A stretch of DNA of 59,219 nucleotides from Muribaculaceae bacterium (lineage in GTDB: Bacteria; Bacteroidota; Bacteroidia; Bacteroidales; Muribaculaceae). The DNA lies in assembly GCA_022509125.1 (NCBI GenBank), contig JAFLTU010000011.1, positions 1-59,219 on the forward strand. The letters are read 5' to 3'. The position numbers and the translations under genes are program-made. Under the pieces are notes generated by a model that saw only the letters and a list, made by a program, of their open reading frames with translations, did not search any database and had not been told where the DNA came from. Positions 8,886 through 18,592 of the stretch are shown here, piece after piece (the stretch's first letter is position 1; the number at the start of each line of letters is the position of its first letter).

Positions 8886-10076
8886 ATGAAAGGTTTAAAG
8901 AAACAGATAGACAAAGTCAAACCACATTTCGAAAAGGGTGGAAAATATTCCAAACTGCATTCCGTTTTCGACGGTTTCTACACGTTCTTGTTCACCCCTA
9001 ATGAAACTTCGAAATCTGGAGTGCACATTCATGACTCGAATGATTCCAAACGCACGATGATCACCGTGGTAATCGCCTTGCTCCCCTGCGTGCTTTTTGG
9101 AATGTGGAACATTGGATTGCAACACAATCTTGCCATAGGAGATCCCGACAGAGCATTCTTTCGAATGTTTTTCTATGGTTTTTTTGCCGTATTGCCTCAG
9201 ATTCTGACAGCTTACATTGTGGGATTAGGCATCGAATTTATAGTGGCACAAATCCGGGGACATGAAATCCAGGAAGGGTTTCTTGTCTCAGGCATATTAA
9301 TTCCAATGATTTGCCCTGTCGATACTCCCTGCTGGATGCTCGCTGTCGCTGTGGCTTTCGCCGTGATTTTCGCCAAAGAGGTATTTGGAGGTACTGGATA
9401 TAATTTCCTCAACATAGCCTTGGTGACCCGAGCTTTTCTCTTCTTTGCATATCCGTCAAAGATGAGTGGAGACAATGTCTTTGTGTCGCTTGGAGGAGAC
9501 AAAGCATTAGATGGTTTTTCCGGAGCTACACCGCTGGGACAACTCGCGGCCTCTTCCGGAGGGGATGCGCAGGTGTTAAATGTGGTCGGGGATCCCTTAT
9601 CATTCACCGACATGTTTTTTGGTTTCTATCCAGGTTCATGGGGTGAGACCTCAACTTTCTGTATTCTTTTGGGCCTTGGCATACTGCTTGCCACAGGGAT
9701 TGCTTCATGGAAAATCATATTTTCAGCAGTCTTTGGAGGGTTCTTCATGGGAGTCGTGGCCCATCATTTCGCTAATGAGCTTTATCCGGTGACCTATCTG
9801 CTTCCCTGGGAACAACTAAGCCTTGGAGGATTCGCCTTCGCAGTCACATTTATGGCCACTGACCCGGTGACAGCTTGTAGAACAGAGGTCGGGAAATATA
9901 TCTATGGCTTCCTGATAGGCGCCATTGCCATCCTTATTCGCTGCTATAACACGGGATATCCGGAAGGAGCTATGCTCGCTGTCTTGCTAATGAATTGCTT
10001 CGCTCCTCTGATAGACCATATTGTAGTCAGTGCAAACATCAACAGGCGTATGAAACGTTTGGTAGCTAACGATTAA
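8886..10076 (+). CDS. nqrB: Na+-translocating NADH:quinone reductase subunit B
   Basis: A 396-residue integral membrane subunit. The frame extends upstream to a TTG at 8844, but ATG 8886 gives the typical NqrB N-terminus (MKGLKKQIDKVKPHF). Several hydrophobic segments are visible, and the flavinylation motif DGFSGATPLG is present, with Thr215 as the expected covalent FMN site. NqrB carries covalent FMN and riboflavin and forms part of the Na+ path. The RnfD-related motif and full length support an intact protein. Followed by nqrC after 12 nt. Confidence 0.96.
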   Translation: MKGLKKQIDKVKPHFEKGGKYSKLHSVFDGFYTFLFTPNETSKSGVHIHDSNDSKRTMITVVIALLPCVLFGMWNIGLQHNLAIGDPDRAFFRMFFYGFFAVLPQILTAYIVGLGIEFIVAQIRGHEIQEGFLVSGILIPMICPVDTPCWMLAVAVAFAVIFAKEVFGGTGYNFLNIALVTRAFLFFAYPSKMSGDNVFVSLGGDKALDGFSGATPLGQLAASSGGDAQVLNVVGDPLSFTDMFFGFYPGSWGETSTFCILLGLGILLATGIASWKIIFSAVFGGFFMGVVAHHFANELYPVTYLLPWEQLSLGGFAFAVTFMATDPVTACRTEVGKYIYGFLIGAIAILIRCYNTGYPEGAMLAVLLMNCFAPLIDHIVVSANINRRMKRLVAND

Positions 10077-10088
10077 TTCTCTCTTACC

Positions 10089-10901
10089 ATGAACAAAAAC
10101 AGCAATATCTACACGGTCATTTATTCTATTGTGCTCGTTGTGGTGGTAGGAGTGGTCCTCTCTGTAGTCTACCAGGCTCTCCGGCCCAAACAATTGGAAA
10201 ATATCGCCAACGACACAAAGAAACAGATTCTTGCCTCGGCACATATATCCCCGGAAAAGGGGCAAAGCGTCTCCGAACTTTTCGACAGCCATATCGTGTC
10301 AAGCTACATCGTCGACAATTCAGGGGAAAGGATCGATAATTCCCAGAACCCCTTCGACGTTAATATGGCTCTTGAAATAAAAAAACCGGCCGGCGAGCGC
10401 CTTCTTCCTGTCTATGAATGTTCCACCCCCGACGGAATGAAATTCATAGTTCCGGTGTATGGCGCCGGGCTTTGGGGCCCGATTTGGGGCTATGTTGCTT
10501 TTGATGCAAACGGAAATACTATTTATGGCGCTTATTTCAGCCACGAAGGTGAAACCCCCGGACTCGGAGCTGAAATCGAAAAACCTGCCTTCCAAAATCA
10601 ATTCGAAGGGAAAGATATATTCGCAAAAGATGGAGAATTCACATCAATTGCAATCGTAAAAACCGGGAAAGAACCTCAAGGTAAAGCTTGGGTACACGCC
10701 GTTAGTGGTGGCACTATTACCAGTCAAGGTGTGCAGAAAATGCTTTATGACTCTCTTCTCCCCTACTGCGCTTTCTTCTCAAACCTTGCGGATGGACAAA
10801 GTGTGGTGGACAACGAAGGCAACAGCGAAATATCTCCCGAAGGATTTTCCGGCTCACAAGACACCTCTACAGGATTGGAGCTTCAACCTCAAGAACTTTA
10901 A
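10089..10901 (+). CDS. nqrC: Na+-translocating NADH:quinone reductase subunit C
   Basis: A 270-residue protein with one N-terminal membrane helix (about 8-28) and a large periplasmic FMN-binding domain. The flavinylation motif SGGTIT (206-211) corresponds to the SGATxT consensus with Gly in place of Ala; Thr211 is the predicted covalent FMN attachment site. The C-terminal tail (about 235-270) is acidic and Ser/Gly/Gln-rich and longer than in many homologues. Modification needs an ApbE flavin transferase, which is not encoded in the window. nqrD starts 4 nt after the stop. Confidence 0.95.
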   Translation: MNKNSNIYTVIYSIVLVVVVGVVLSVVYQALRPKQLENIANDTKKQILASAHISPEKGQSVSELFDSHIVSSYIVDNSGERIDNSQNPFDVNMALEIKKPAGERLLPVYECSTPDGMKFIVPVYGAGLWGPIWGYVAFDANGNTIYGAYFSHEGETPGLGAEIEKPAFQNQFEGKDIFAKDGEFTSIAIVKTGKEPQGKAWVHAVSGGTITSQGVQKMLYDSLLPYCAFFSNLADGQSVVDNEGNSEISPEGFSGSQDTSTGLELQPQEL

Positions 10902-10905
10902 GACG

Positions 10906-11529
10906 ATGAAAATAAATAAATCATGGTTCCCATTGGTTAATCCTTTGTCAAAGGATAACCCCGTGATTGTGCAAGTATTGGGAATTTGCTCGGCACTTGC
11001 AGTCACTGCGAAACTTGAACCCGCCGTTGTCATGACGATTTCTGTGGCCGCGGTTTTGGCTTTCGCAAATGTCATCATTTCCCTCCTTAGGAAGACGATT
11101 CCAAATTCTATACGTATTATTGTGCAACTGGTTGTCGTGGCTGCTCTTGTGGTAATTGTCGACCAAGTGTTGAAAGCCTGGAATTATGAAGTTTCTAAAG
11201 CTCTGTCAGTCTTTATTGGATTGATAATAACCAACTGTATAATAATGGGTCGACTGGAGGCCTTTGCCATGAGCAACCGGCCTTGGCCTGCCTTCCTTGA
11301 TGGCATAGGAAACGCATTGGGTTATGGAATTATCCTTATAATCGTGGCTTTCATTAGGGAATTGCTCGGTTCAGGCTCTATTTTCGGTTATCAAGTGATT
11401 CCCCAATGGTGGTATGATGCAGGCTACCAAAACAATGGTATGATGATTTTGCCTCCTATGGCCCTTATCACAGTGGCATGCATTATATGGTTCCACAGAG
11501 CAAGGAATAAAGACCTTCAAGAAAAATAG
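10906..11529 (+). CDS. nqrD: Na+-translocating NADH:quinone reductase subunit D
   Basis: A 207-residue protein starting at ATG 10906 (MKINKSWFPLVNPLSKDNPV); the open frame extends further upstream into nqrC but that extension has no coding sense. It has six predicted membrane helices and the family motif around GICSALAVTAKLEPA. NqrD pairs with NqrE as inverted-topology membrane subunits holding an intramembrane iron-sulfur centre; the Cys in GICSAL and in TNCIIMGRLEA are the expected ligands. Length equals the family norm. Confidence 0.95.
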   Translation: MKINKSWFPLVNPLSKDNPVIVQVLGICSALAVTAKLEPAVVMTISVAAVLAFANVIISLLRKTIPNSIRIIVQLVVVAALVVIVDQVLKAWNYEVSKALSVFIGLIITNCIIMGRLEAFAMSNRPWPAFLDGIGNALGYGIILIIVAFIRELLGSGSIFGYQVIPQWWYDAGYQNNGMMILPPMALITVACIIWFHRARNKDLQEK

Positions 11530-11594
11530 GAAGAGGGGATTAGACTTAAGAATTTAGATTTAAGGTTAGGGATGAGGTAATTAAATTTAGAAGA

Positions 11595-12209
11595 ATGGAA
11601 AATCTCAATATATTTATCAGGTCGATTTTTGTCGACAATATGATATTTGCATATTTCCTGGGAATGTGCTCCTTCTTGGCAGTCTCGAAAAATGTCAAGA
11701 CTTCATTTGGTCTGGGAATAGCAGTGAGTTTCGTCCTAATCATTGCCTTGCCTGTCACTTGGTGTATCAATCAATACATTCTAGTGCCGGGTGCCCTTTC
11801 TTGGCTTGGAGAGCATTATAAAGATGCCGATCTAAGTTTTCTCGGCTTGATACTTTTTATTTCGGTAATTGCCGCTTTGGTGCAGATTGTTGAAATGGTG
11901 ATAGAAAAATATTCCCCTTCTCTCTATGCCTCCCTAGGTATTTTCCTTCCATTGATTGCCGTAAACTGTGCAATTCTCGGAGCTGTATTGTTTATGCAAC
12001 AAAGGGATTTCCCGAATCCCTGGACAGCTACAGTCTATGGAGCCGGATCCGGTGTGGGATGGCTTGTCGCCATAACCTGTCTTGCTGCGATTAGGGAACG
12101 CCTCGACCAATCAAAAATTCCCGCCCCTTTAAGAGGTATCGGTATCACGTTTATAATCACCGGTCTTATGGGGATAGCTTTCATGAGTTTCCTGGGAATA
12201 AAAATCTAA
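11595..12209 (+). CDS. nqrE: Na+-translocating NADH:quinone reductase subunit E
   Basis: A 204-residue membrane protein, paralogous to NqrD. Conserved NqrE features are visible: N-terminus MENLNIFIRSIFVDNMIF, GMCSFLAVSKNVKT, VNCAILGAVLFMQQRDF, with the Cys in GMCSF and VNCAI as probable Fe-S ligands, and a long hydrophobic run near the C-terminus. A 65-nt gap separates it from nqrD. That gap contains AT-rich repeated segments but no obvious terminator. Confidence 0.95.
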   Translation: MENLNIFIRSIFVDNMIFAYFLGMCSFLAVSKNVKTSFGLGIAVSFVLIIALPVTWCINQYILVPGALSWLGEHYKDADLSFLGLILFISVIAALVQIVEMVIEKYSPSLYASLGIFLPLIAVNCAILGAVLFMQQRDFPNPWTATVYGAGSGVGWLVAITCLAAIRERLDQSKIPAPLRGIGITFIITGLMGIAFMSFLGIKI

Positions 12210-12272
12210 TCAGATATGACTCCTGTTATCCTTTCTCCTTACCATCTAATCTTTCTCCTTTCTCCATACCAA

Positions 12273-12300
12273 AAACTATAAACAGAAAACCGTAAACACA
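12273..12300 (+). repeat. Short heptamer array before nqrF
   Basis: Four 7-nt units in exact register: AAACTAT, AAACAGA, AAACCGT, AAACACA, ending 5 nt before the nqrF ATG. The same unit type forms longer arrays before the rhomboid gene and the M3 peptidase gene. Confidence 0.6.
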
Positions 12301-12305
12301 AAGAT

Positions 12306-13598
12306 ATGACTGTCTTAAATATGGTGCATTGGAACGGGGTCGTAGTGGCTGCCTTGATTTTTCTCTCAATTGTCATGGTGCTGGTCATTATTCTTTTATT
12401 GGCAAAGAAATGGCTCGTGGCGGGAGGTGACGTCATGATCACTATAAATGGCGGGAAAAAAGAGTTGCCGGCTCAGGCAGGGAAAACTCTTCTTGCCACT
12501 CTCGCAGAAGGAGGAGTGCATCTTTCCTCGGCTTGTGGTGGAAAAGGGAGTTGCGGACAATGTCGCCTGCAGGTCACTGAAGGAGGCGGTGATATGTTGC
12601 CAACGGAAGCTGTGCATTTCACTCGCAAACAAATCAAAGATCATTGGCGCCTAGGCTGTCAGGTAAAGGTTAAAAACGATCTTCATATCGAAATAGACGA
12701 GGCGGCACTAGACGTCAAAGAATATGAATGTGTTGTGATTTCTAATAAGAATGTAGCAACATTTATGAAAGAATTTATCGTGCAGCTCCCTGAAGGGGCC
12801 CACATGAACTTTATCCCCGGTTCCTACTCCCAAATCAGGATTCCAAAATATGAAATAGACTATGATAAGGACATTGACAAGGCCCTTATTGGCGATGAAT
12901 ATCAGCCCTCTTGGGAAAAGTTCGGACTCTTTGCTCTTAAAGCCAAAAACACAGAAGAGACTGTGAGGGCATATTCAATGGCAAACTATCCTGAGGAGGG
13001 CGACAGGTTTATGCTGACTGTCAGAATAGCCACTCCTCCTTTCAAGCCAAAGCCTCAGGTTGGCTTCATGGATGTGCCCCCGGGTATTGCCTCCTCTTAT
13101 ATCTTTTCTCTCAAACCCGGCGATAAAGTGCTGATGAGTGGTCCTTATGGAGATTTTCATCCCATCATAAACTCTAAAGCCGAAATGATTTGGGTTGGCG
13201 GAGGCGCCGGCATGGCTCCCTTAAGGGCTCAAATCATGTGGATGACCAAGACCCGTCATTGCACCGACCGTAAGATGAGCTATTTTTATGGGGCAAGAGC
13301 CCTCAATGAGGTGTTCTATCTCGAAGATTTCCTGGCTCTTGAAAAAGAATTTCCCAATTTCAAATTTTATCTCGCTCTCGACCGTCCTGACCCGGCTGCC
13401 GATGCTGCAGGTGTGGAATATACACCGGGGTTTGTCCATCAAGTCATGTATGAAAAATATCTTAAAGATCATGAAAATCCGGAGGATATCGAATATTATA
13501 TGTGTGGCCCGGGACCTATGAGCAATGCCGTAAACAATATGCTTTATAATCTTGGTGTGGAACCCGAATCTATCCACTATGACAACTTCGGTGGCTGA
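12306..13598 (+). CDS. nqrF: Na+-translocating NADH:quinone reductase subunit F
   Basis: A 430-residue flavoprotein. One N-terminal membrane helix (about 10-33), then a [2Fe-2S] ferredoxin domain with Cys77, Cys83, Cys86 (CGGKGSCGQC) and Cys118 (LGCQV), then an FAD domain with RAYSMAN and an NADH-binding domain with GGGAGMAPLR and, near the C-terminus, CGPGPM. It accepts electrons from NADH and feeds them into the complex. Somewhat longer than the Vibrio enzyme (about 408) owing to an insertion around DIDKALIGDEYQPSWEK, usual in Bacteroidetes. Last gene of the operon. Confidence 0.97.
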   Translation: MTVLNMVHWNGVVVAALIFLSIVMVLVIILLLAKKWLVAGGDVMITINGGKKELPAQAGKTLLATLAEGGVHLSSACGGKGSCGQCRLQVTEGGGDMLPTEAVHFTRKQIKDHWRLGCQVKVKNDLHIEIDEAALDVKEYECVVISNKNVATFMKEFIVQLPEGAHMNFIPGSYSQIRIPKYEIDYDKDIDKALIGDEYQPSWEKFGLFALKAKNTEETVRAYSMANYPEEGDRFMLTVRIATPPFKPKPQVGFMDVPPGIASSYIFSLKPGDKVLMSGPYGDFHPIINSKAEMIWVGGGAGMAPLRAQIMWMTKTRHCTDRKMSYFYGARALNEVFYLEDFLALEKEFPNFKFYLALDRPDPAADAAGVEYTPGFVHQVMYEKYLKDHENPEDIEYYMCGPGPMSNAVNNMLYNLGVEPESIHYDNFGG

Positions 13599-13647
13599 CA
13601 CTCGGTCCATCCATTGAGAACAAAACAATATGAATGGATCTCATTAA

Positions 13648-13675
13648 TTTGTATAATATATTACTTTTACCTTTG
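13648..13675 (+). promoter_or_regulatory. Candidate promoter of glyA
   Basis: TACCTTTG at 13668-13675 is an exact -7 match, 14 nt before the glyA ATG. The nearest TTTG (13648-13651) lies only 16 nt upstream of it rather than the 20 seen elsewhere in this window, so the -33 element is doubtful. Confidence 0.5.
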
Positions 13676-13689
13676 TAAAAACAATAAAT

Positions 13690-14970
13690 ATGAAAAGAGA
13701 TAACGAAATTTTTGATATTATCGACCGTGAGCATCTGCGCCAACGTCGTGGCATAGAGTTGATTGCAAGCGAAAATTTTGTAAGCGACGAAGTCATGAGA
13801 GCCATGGGTTCGTGCCTCACCAATAAATATGCCGAAGGATATCCTGGCCATCGTTATTATGGTGGTTGCCAAGTGGTGGATGAAGCGGAAAACCTCGCAA
13901 TCGATCGTGCAAAAAAACTTTTCGATGCCGAATGGGTAAACGTCCAACCCCATAGCGGAGCTCAGGCAAACATGGCTGTTTTCCTGGCCTGCTTGCAACC
14001 CGGAGACACTTTCATGGGAATGGACCTCTCTCATGGCGGCCATCTTAGCCATGGAAGCCCCGTCAATTTCTCAGGCCTCCAGTTTAAGCCTATAAGTTAT
14101 TCGGTTGACGCCGAAACAGGTCTCGTGGATTATGATGAGATGGAGAAGAAGGCTCGGGAACATAAGCCTAAATTGATTGTGGCCGGAGCCAGTGCCTATA
14201 GCCGCGAATGGGATTATGCTCGCATACGCAAACTTGCTGATGAAATCGGAGCCATCTTTATGGTCGACATGGCTCATCCTGCAGGACTGATTGCCGCCGG
14301 CCTACTTGAAAATCCTCTCAAACATGCTCACATAGTCACTACGACTACCCATAAGACCCTTCGCGGTCCGAGAGGCGGTATGATCCTTATGGGTAAAGAC
14401 TTTGATAATCCCTGGGGAAAGACCAATCCGAAAGGTGAAATCAGAAAAATGTCTGCTCTGCTCGACTCCGCTGTATTCCCCGGAGTGCAAGGGGGTCCAC
14501 TCGAACACGTAATCGCTGCAAAAGCAGTAGCCTTCGGAGAAGCTCTGCAGCCCGAATGGAAGGAATATGCAATTCAAGTGCAAAAGAATGCAAAGGCTCT
14601 CGCTGAAGCACTTATCAAACGAGGTTACAAAATCATTTCCAACGGAACGGATAACCACTCTATGCTCGTAGATCTGCGGCCAAAATTCCCTGAAATGAGC
14701 GGCAAGAAAGCCGAGAGAGTGCTCGTGGATGCTGACATTACGGCTAACAAGAATATGGTGCCCTATGATAGCAGAAGTCCTTTCCTTACATCAGGTCTGC
14801 GTTTCGGCACTGCTGCTATCACAACTCGTGGTGCGAAAGAAGATATGATGGAGAAAATCGCCGAATTAATTGACAGAGTACTCTCAAATGCTGACGACAC
14901 CGAAGTTATAGCGAAGGTTCGTTCAGAAGTAAACGAAATGATGAACGATTATCCGATGTTTGCTTGGTAA
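13690..14970 (+). CDS. glyA: Serine hydroxymethyltransferase
   Basis: A 426-residue PLP enzyme of normal length. It interconverts serine and tetrahydrofolate with glycine and methylene-THF in the cytoplasm. Conserved blocks: SENFVS near residue 27, [14 protein letters not shown] (46-59), and [11 protein letters not shown] with the PLP-binding Lys222. It is monocistronic, with a close -7 box upstream and a strong hairpin downstream. It supplies glycine and one-carbon units and thereby fits beside the methionine genes that follow. Confidence 0.98.
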   Translation: MKRDNEIFDIIDREHLRQRRGIELIASENFVSDEVMRAMGSCLTNKYAEGYPGHRYYGGCQVVDEAENLAIDRAKKLFDAEWVNVQPHSGAQANMAVFLACLQPGDTFMGMDLSHGGHLSHGSPVNFSGLQFKPISYSVDAETGLVDYDEMEKKAREHKPKLIVAGASAYSREWDYARIRKLADEIGAIFMVDMAHPAGLIAAGLLENPLKHAHIVTTTTHKTLRGPRGGMILMGKDFDNPWGKTNPKGEIRKMSALLDSAVFPGVQGGPLEHVIAAKAVAFGEALQPEWKEYAIQVQKNAKALAEALIKRGYKIISNGTDNHSMLVDLRPKFPEMSGKKAERVLVDADITANKNMVPYDSRSPFLTSGLRFGTAAITTRGAKEDMMEKIAELIDRVLSNADDTEVIAKVRSEVNEMMNDYPMFAW

Positions 14971-15002
14971 TAACCAAATCTCTTATGATTCGGATTTTAT
15001 AA

Positions 15003-15043
15003 TTAGGGAGGAGTTGAAATTTCAGCTCCTCCCTAAATTTTTA
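15003..15043. terminator. Bidirectional terminator between glyA and the patB-like gene
   Basis: Stem TTAGGGAGGAG (15003-15013) pairs with CTCCTCCCTAA (15026-15036). The loop region itself is the palindromic TGAAATTTCA. A T-rich tail follows on the plus strand. The position between convergent genes suits both directions. Confidence 0.8.
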
Positions 15044-15069
15044 TTTTTCTTTAAATCTTCATCACTTTT

Positions 15070-16254
15070 TTATTTAACCTGTTTAACGGCATCACTGATC
15101 CTGCCGACCACTTCCATCACTTTTGAACGCGGCATGCCTACATTCAGGCGCATAAAACCCTCGCCGCCTTCTCCAAACATGCTGCCATCGTTGAGAGCTA
15201 CATGGGCTTTATTTATAAACAGATTAACCAGATCCTTTTGTGAAAGCCCCAGCTCTCTACAATCCAGCCAAACTAAAAAAGATGCATCGGGACGCAATGC
15301 CTTGATTCGGGGCTCTTCCCTGCGAAAATATTCTTCTACAGTCTTGATATTCTCTTCCACATACTCAAGCATTTCTTTACGCCATTCATGCCCTTCCCGA
15401 TAGGCTGCACACGTGGCTATATAAGAAAATTCAGGAGCCTCATTAAATTCATTTGCTGAAAGCCATTTATAAAATTTATTACGAAGAACTTCATTAGCCA
15501 CCACTGAAAATGAAGCGACTATCCCGGGAATGTTAAACACCTTTGAAGGAGCGCAAAATGTGATGCTGATGGCTTCAGCCTCCTGACTTACAGTCATGAA
15601 GGGCACATGCTGCTTTCCCCATAAAACCATGTCGGCATGTATTTCATCAGAAACTACGATAATATGCTTTTCATGGCAAATATGAGCCAATTCTCGAAGT
15701 TCCTCTTTACTCCACACAGTCCCTCCTGGATTATGAGGATTGGATAAAATCAAAACCCCCGGGCCATTGCCCTCCGCCACCTCCTTAAGTTTATCAAAAT
15801 CCATCTTAAAGCGCCCTTCTGAATTCAACTTCAAGGGAACATTTACAACCTTTCTCTCATTCATTTCCGTTGAAATACGGAAAGGATGATAGACCGGAGG
15901 GAGGATATAGACAGGGTCGCCCGGCTTAGTGAAAACATTAATGACCATTCCTATACCCTTGACTATCCCCGGGATATAACTTATCCAATCTGGCTCTATA
16001 CGCCATTTATGGATACTCCATTCCCATTCGCATATCAGTCTTCGGTAATCCTCAGGTTCAGTGCAATAACCAAATATCGGATGGTCAAGCCTTTTTTTCA
16101 GGGCATCTATGATAAAGGGAGGGGTGGCGAAATCCATATCGGCAACCCAGGCTGCCAATAGATCTTCTCGACCGAAGCGTTCTTTTAGGCGGTCGGTTTT
16201 CAGGGCACCGCTCCCCCTGCGCTCTATTTCTTCGTCGAAATTATATTTTCCCAT
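15070..16254 (-). CDS. patB: MalY/PatB-family C-S lyase (cystathionine beta-lyase type)
   Basis: A 394-residue fold-type I PLP enzyme. The N-terminus has the family signature AAWVADMDFATPP, then the cofactor motif SNPHNPGGTVW (171-181), SDEIHAD (202-208) and the PLP lysine in APSKVF (Lys238). MalY/PatB enzymes cleave the C-S bond of cystathionine or cysteine conjugates, giving homocysteine or thiol, pyruvate and ammonia. The gene overlaps the 3' end of the metY-like gene by 14 nt, so the two are translated from one mRNA, consistent with a joint role in sulfur amino acid metabolism. A general class I/II aminotransferase role cannot be excluded. Confidence 0.88.
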   Translation of the reverse strand: MGKYNFDEEIERRGSGALKTDRLKERFGREDLLAAWVADMDFATPPFIIDALKKRLDHPIFGYCTEPEDYRRLICEWEWSIHKWRIEPDWISYIPGIVKGIGMVINVFTKPGDPVYILPPVYHPFRISTEMNERKVVNVPLKLNSEGRFKMDFDKLKEVAEGNGPGVLILSNPHNPGGTVWSKEELRELAHICHEKHIIVVSDEIHADMVLWGKQHVPFMTVSQEAEAISITFCAPSKVFNIPGIVASFSVVANEVLRNKFYKWLSANEFNEAPEFSYIATCAAYREGHEWRKEMLEYVEENIKTVEEYFRREEPRIKALRPDASFLVWLDCRELGLSQKDLVNLFINKAHVALNDGSMFGEGGEGFMRLNVGMPRSKVMEVVGRISDAVKQVK

Positions 16255-17443
16255 CTTTGATCATTTCTTTTCCCTTGAGTGCCTGCACCAGGTCTTCCTT
16301 CAAGTCTTCAATATCCTCAAGGCCTATAGAGAGACGGATGGTGGTTGGTTTCACATCCATCTCTTCCTTTTCCGCATCGCTCAAAGTGCCGAAAATCGTA
16401 CTGTGGGGATGGATTGCTAACGACCGATTATCAAACAGATTGGTGGCTCGGTGGATCAATTTCAAATTATTAAGGAAATTATAACAAGCATCGATATTTT
16501 CAAGATCGAATGTCACCATGGCTCCTGAAGTATCCCCGTAAAGCTCCTTGGCAAGATGATAGTTAGGATGGGATTCAAGTCCTGTGTATCCCACTTCCTT
16601 CACCTCCGGCAAATCTTTTAGGAATTCCGCAATCTCTTTTGCTGTCTTAGCCTGGCGTTGATATCTGGCATCGAGTGTCTCAAGGCCGATTATTTGCATA
16701 TAGGCTGATTGGGCCGGCATGTAACCTCCAAGATTGAAGACTGCTTCCTTCTTTATTCTCTCAGATATTTCCGGGAAATTTCCATAGTCAATAATGAGGC
16801 CGCCAAGACTTGTAGCTCCTCCGGATATATATTTCGTAGATGAGACAACCTGGAAATCAAGTCCTATGGCTTTTCCGTCAAACTCTGTGAAGGGTATCAT
16901 TGTGGTGTCAGCAATCAACGGGATTCCCCATTTTTTCGCTATTTCACTCAAAGCCCTGGTATCGGCCACTTCTGTCTGAGGATTTGTGACGCTCTCCAGA
17001 AATATGCAACACGTGTCTTTGTCAACCACCTTCTCCACTTCCTCTATATTGCAGAGATCAACGAGCCTGGGTTCTACTCCAAAACGGGCCAATGTGCGTG
17101 ACACAAGTAGATAGGTGTTGCCGAACATGTGGCGCGATGACACAATATTTTTCCCGGCTGCTGCTGTGCTAAAAAGCATCGCCGAAATGGCTGCCATCCC
17201 GGAATTAAAGGCGCTCACCTCCTTGGCTCCGGTCAGATGAGCCACTCTTTCCTCTAAATGCATCACCGTCGGGTTTAAAACCCTGGAATAGTCTGGCACT
17301 ATAACTCGCCCACTAAATACGTCTGACATATAGGCCGCATCGTCGAATTCATAGGCCATGCAGTTATAGACCGGGATTTGCAATGCATCCCAGGCATCCC
17401 GACGTCCATAGGGGGTATGTATAGCTTTGGTTCTATTTTTCAT
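16241..17443 (-). CDS. metY: Cys/Met-metabolism PLP enzyme (O-acetylhomoserine sulfhydrylase / cystathionine gamma-synthase type)
   Basis: A 400-residue PLP enzyme. The frame starts with TTG at 17452, but ATG 17443 (MKNRTKAIHTPYG) matches the family opening. Blocks: YSRVLNPTVMHLEERVAHL near residues 52-70, FNSGMAAI, the PLP motif SSTKYISGG with Lys204, and the C-terminal RLSIGLEDIEDL. The family condenses an activated homoserine with sulfide or cysteine. The divergently placed metX supplies O-acetylhomoserine, which favours O-acetylhomoserine as substrate. Its length is closer to cystathionine synthases than to classical MetY (about 430), so the exact reaction is uncertain. Confidence 0.82.
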   Translation of the reverse strand: MKNRTKAIHTPYGRRDAWDALQIPVYNCMAYEFDDAAYMSDVFSGRVIVPDYSRVLNPTVMHLEERVAHLTGAKEVSAFNSGMAAISAMLFSTAAAGKNIVSSRHMFGNTYLLVSRTLARFGVEPRLVDLCNIEEVEKVVDKDTCCIFLESVTNPQTEVADTRALSEIAKKWGIPLIADTTMIPFTEFDGKAIGLDFQVVSSTKYISGGATSLGGLIIDYGNFPEISERIKKEAVFNLGGYMPAQSAYMQIIGLETLDARYQRQAKTAKEIAEFLKDLPEVKEVGYTGLESHPNYHLAKELYGDTSGAMVTFDLENIDACYNFLNNLKLIHRATNLFDNRSLAIHPHSTIFGTLSDAEKEEMDVKPTTIRLSIGLEDIEDLKEDLVQALKGKEMIKDGKI

Positions 17444-17456
17444 AACTCTCAATTTT

Positions 17457-17488
17457 CTTGTGAATTTACTTTAGAAAATTTAATTTTG
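17457..17488 (+). promoter_or_regulatory. Promoter of metX-hom
   Basis: CTTG (17457-17460), a 20-nt spacer, then TAATTTTG (17481-17488), 14 nt before the metX ATG. The spacing equals that of the best promoters in this window. No SAM riboswitch-like structure fits in the 59-nt gap between the divergent genes. Confidence 0.65.
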
Positions 17489-17502
17489 CAATAGTTTTTA
17501 TT

Positions 17503-18567
17503 ATGGATAACAACGCAAGAGTTTCAACATTCCATTACCCCCACCCCTTTCCCCTCGAAAGAGGTGGCGAGCTCCCCTCTTTATCCATTACCTACCACAC
17601 TTACGGGAAGTTAAACCCTGAGCGAAACAACTGCATATGGGTTTGTCATGCTCTGACGGCCAACAGTGATGCAGCCGATTGGTGGCCTAATACAGTCGTA
17701 GCCGACGGATTTCTCGACCCCAACCGTTATTTCATTGTTTGTGCCAACATTTTAGGGTCTTGCTACGGTTCTACAGGACCTCTATCCATTAATCCCGCTA
17801 CAGGAGAACCATGGTATGACTCTTTCCCGAAAATGACCATCAGGGATATTGTCAATGCCCACATCCTGCTGGCAGACCACCTTCAACTCTCTTCCATTTT
17901 CTCTCTAATCGGAAGTTCTGTGGGGGGATTCCAAGCCGTAGAATGGGCTATCATGCAGCCTGAAAGGTTCCGAAGCCTCGTCTTGATTGCCACCTCGGTC
18001 TATGCATCTCCCTGGGCCATCGCGATCGACGAAACTCAACGCATGGCTATCTTTGCCGACAAATCTTTTGGAGAAAAAAGGCCCGACGCCGCACAAGCCG
18101 GACTTGCAGCGGCAAGAGCTATCGGGTTGTTGACATATAGGGGTGAAAGAGGTTACAATATCACTCAACAAGACAATCCCTCCGATGATAATAAAGTCCC
18201 CGATTACCATCGCGCTTGTTCCTACCAGCGTCACCAGGGAGACAAACTTATCAAAAGATTTGACGCTTATTCCTACGTCACAATCCTCGACACGTTCGAC
18301 ACCCATAATATTGGCCGAGGAAGAGGAGGAATAAAAGCTGCTCTTGCCATGATTAATTGTCCCACTCTTTGTGTCGGAATAACTACCGACATGATTTTCC
18401 CTCCCGATGAAATTAAAGAATTCTCTCTCTCGATCCCCCATGCTTACTATAAAGAGATATCCTCTCAATTTGGCCACGACGGATTTCTCGTGGAAAATGA
18501 TCTCTTAAATTCTATCATTAAAGATTTCTTCTCCACTGCGGTTAAAACAGAAAATAAGAAATCATAA
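17503..18567 (+). CDS. metX: Homoserine O-acyltransferase (MetX family)
   Basis: A 354-residue alpha/beta hydrolase. The nucleophile elbow GSSVGG contains Ser139; the distal Asp (GITTDMIFPPDE) and His (FGHDGFLVE) complete the triad near the C-terminus. N-terminal YHTYGKLNPERNN and the NILGSCYGSTGP block are typical of MetX. It acylates homoserine (usually with acetyl-CoA) as the first committed step of methionine synthesis; acetyl versus succinyl specificity cannot be told by eye. Followed after 25 nt by homoserine dehydrogenase and divergent from metY-patB, so all three methionine steps lie together. Confidence 0.95.
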   Translation: MDNNARVSTFHYPHPFPLERGGELPSLSITYHTYGKLNPERNNCIWVCHALTANSDAADWWPNTVVADGFLDPNRYFIVCANILGSCYGSTGPLSINPATGEPWYDSFPKMTIRDIVNAHILLADHLQLSSIFSLIGSSVGGFQAVEWAIMQPERFRSLVLIATSVYASPWAIAIDETQRMAIFADKSFGEKRPDAAQAGLAAARAIGLLTYRGERGYNITQQDNPSDDNKVPDYHRACSYQRHQGDKLIKRFDAYSYVTILDTFDTHNIGRGRGGIKAALAMINCPTLCVGITTDMIFPPDEIKEFSLSIPHAYYKEISSQFGHDGFLVENDLLNSIIKDFFSTAVKTENKKS

Positions 18568-18592
18568 ATTTAAAAATTAAATTCCATTAAAA

